A stretch of DNA of 64,000 nucleotides from Streptomyces sp. NBC_01439 (GTDB lineage: Bacteria > Actinomycetota > Actinomycetes > Streptomycetales > Streptomycetaceae), in assembly GCF_036227605.1 (NCBI RefSeq), contig NZ_CP109487.1, forward strand, positions 992,001-1,056,000, in the 5' to 3' direction. Positions 63,234 through 64,000 of this stretch are shown here, one piece after another (positions within the stretch are counted from its first letter, which is position 1; the number at the start of each line of letters is the position of its first letter). The notes beneath the pieces were generated by a model that saw only the letters and a program-made list of their open reading frames with translations, was not told the DNA's origin and did no database searches. The translations under genes and the position numbers were made by a program.

Positions 63234-63893
63234 GTGAAACACCGAGAAGTGGGCGAGCTGATGACCCGCGAGGTCGTGACGGTGCAGGGCGGCTCGCCGT
63301 TCAAGGACATCGTCCGCGCCCTCGCCGAACACAAGGTGTCGGCCGTCGCCGTCGTCGACAACGCAGGACATCCCCTGGGCGTGGTGTCTGAAGGAGACCT
63401 CCTGCCGAAGTCGGCAGATCAGGGGGACTTCTTCCGCTCGCTGCCCGTGACTGACGCTCTGGAGCACGAGAAGGCGGAGGCCACGAGGGCCGAGGAACTC
63501 ATGTCGGCTCCCGCCGTGTGCGCCGGGCCGGACTGGACCGTTGCCGAAGCGGCCCGGCTCATGGAGGCACAGGGTGTCAAACGACTTCTGGTCGTCGACG
63601 CGGCGGACGAGCTGGTGGGCATCGTCAGCCGGCGCGATCTACTGAAGATCTTCCTACGCGACGACAACATCATCCGCCAGGAGATCATCGGCGATGTACT
63701 CGACCGCACTCTGCGCCAGGACCTCGACGCGATCACCGTCCAGCTGGCCGACGGCCGGGTCGAACTGCACGGTTCCGTGCAGTTCAAGAGCCTGGTCCCG
63801 GTGATCGAAAGGCTGTGCCGAACCGTCGACGGAGTGGTGCAGGTGACGCAGCACCTCGGATACGCGGTCGACGACCTCGTACCCGGCCCCTGA
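63234..63893 (+). CDS. CBS-BON protein 3
   Basis: 219 aa. GTG after TAGGAGTAG. REVGELMTREVVTVQGGSPF, VVDNAGHPLGVVSEGDLL, MSAPAVCAGPDWTVAEAARL and GIVSRRDLLKIFLRDD give the CBS pair; AITVQLADGRVELHGSVQFK is the BON part. Of the three this one has the longest gap between its CBS halves. The last 107 bases of the window hold no gene. Confidence 0.9.
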   Translation: MKHREVGELMTREVVTVQGGSPFKDIVRALAEHKVSAVAVVDNAGHPLGVVSEGDLLPKSADQGDFFRSLPVTDALEHEKAEATRAEELMSAPAVCAGPDWTVAEAARLMEAQGVKRLLVVDAADELVGIVSRRDLLKIFLRDDNIIRQEIIGDVLDRTLRQDLDAITVQLADGRVELHGSVQFKSLVPVIERLCRTVDGVVQVTQHLGYAVDDLVPGP

Positions 63894-64000
63894 AGCCCGG
63901 CCTCGCTCGTCGCCGGAAGGCGTCCTCGCCGGACGTCGGGTGGGGCCTCCCGAGCCCCCGAGGGGCCACTCGGCACCTCGCGATCCGGCACCGTCGGGTC

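Overview
The window is high-GC (about 70%) actinomycete DNA, most likely Streptomyces or a close relative. The signs are strong G/C bias at third codon positions, GTG/TTG starts, many overlapping start/stop junctions, DUF6571-type type VII substrates, CBS-BON and universal stress proteins, and bL37-like peptides. No rRNA, tRNA or CRISPR array was seen.

Layout. 0-7 kb: the start of an acyl-CoA ligase gene, a divergent AraC-type regulator and a catabolic operon (BKACE/DUF849, quinone oxidoreductase, TauD-like dioxygenase, MFS transporter, RBBP9-like hydrolase). 7-23 kb: mixed accessory genes: a DUF4246 protein, a secreted cyclophilin, a WxL-like surface locus (its VCBS-repeat gene is frameshifted), an integrase remnant beside a very large SF1 helicase, a decayed thiolase, a cupin, an ArsR regulator with a divergent MFS pump and a clear operator, a LysA paralogue, and a 202-bp MITE-like element. 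23.7-59.2 kb: a potassium-homeostasis island. It holds kdpFABC-kdpED, a second kdpF-kdpD pair, two more KdpE-like regulators, an orphan KdpB, a third KdpF, a free-standing DUF4118 protein, a KimA-like K+ importer, an NhaP-type antiporter and a broken TrkA-N protein. Between them lie duplicated modules carrying a 26-aa peptide gene, an SDR gene, a 24-aa bL37-like gene, a GNAT-like gene and a CDF metal transporter, several of them shortened by internal deletions. A type VII-type cassette sits at 55.2-58.5 kb. 59.2-63.9 kb: a stress cluster with a universal-stress/KdpD-like fusion, a tandem USP and three CBS-BON proteins.

The main observation is a repeated DNA motif. Hexamers of the form CRTCAR, CGTATG or CGTTAA are phased exactly 11 bp apart, usually as two pairs 32-33 bp apart. 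They lie upstream of kdpFABC, both other kdpF genes, kimA, both extra kdpE genes, the 26-aa peptide genes, a truncated SDR gene and both copies of a small PH-like membrane protein gene. Such phasing is typical of OmpR/PhoB-family regulators, and the island encodes three KdpE-type ones. I infer a KdpE regulon that goes beyond K+ transport. At three of these promoters the last box is exactly 34 bp from a good -10 hexamer, and two of them appear to give leaderless mRNAs.
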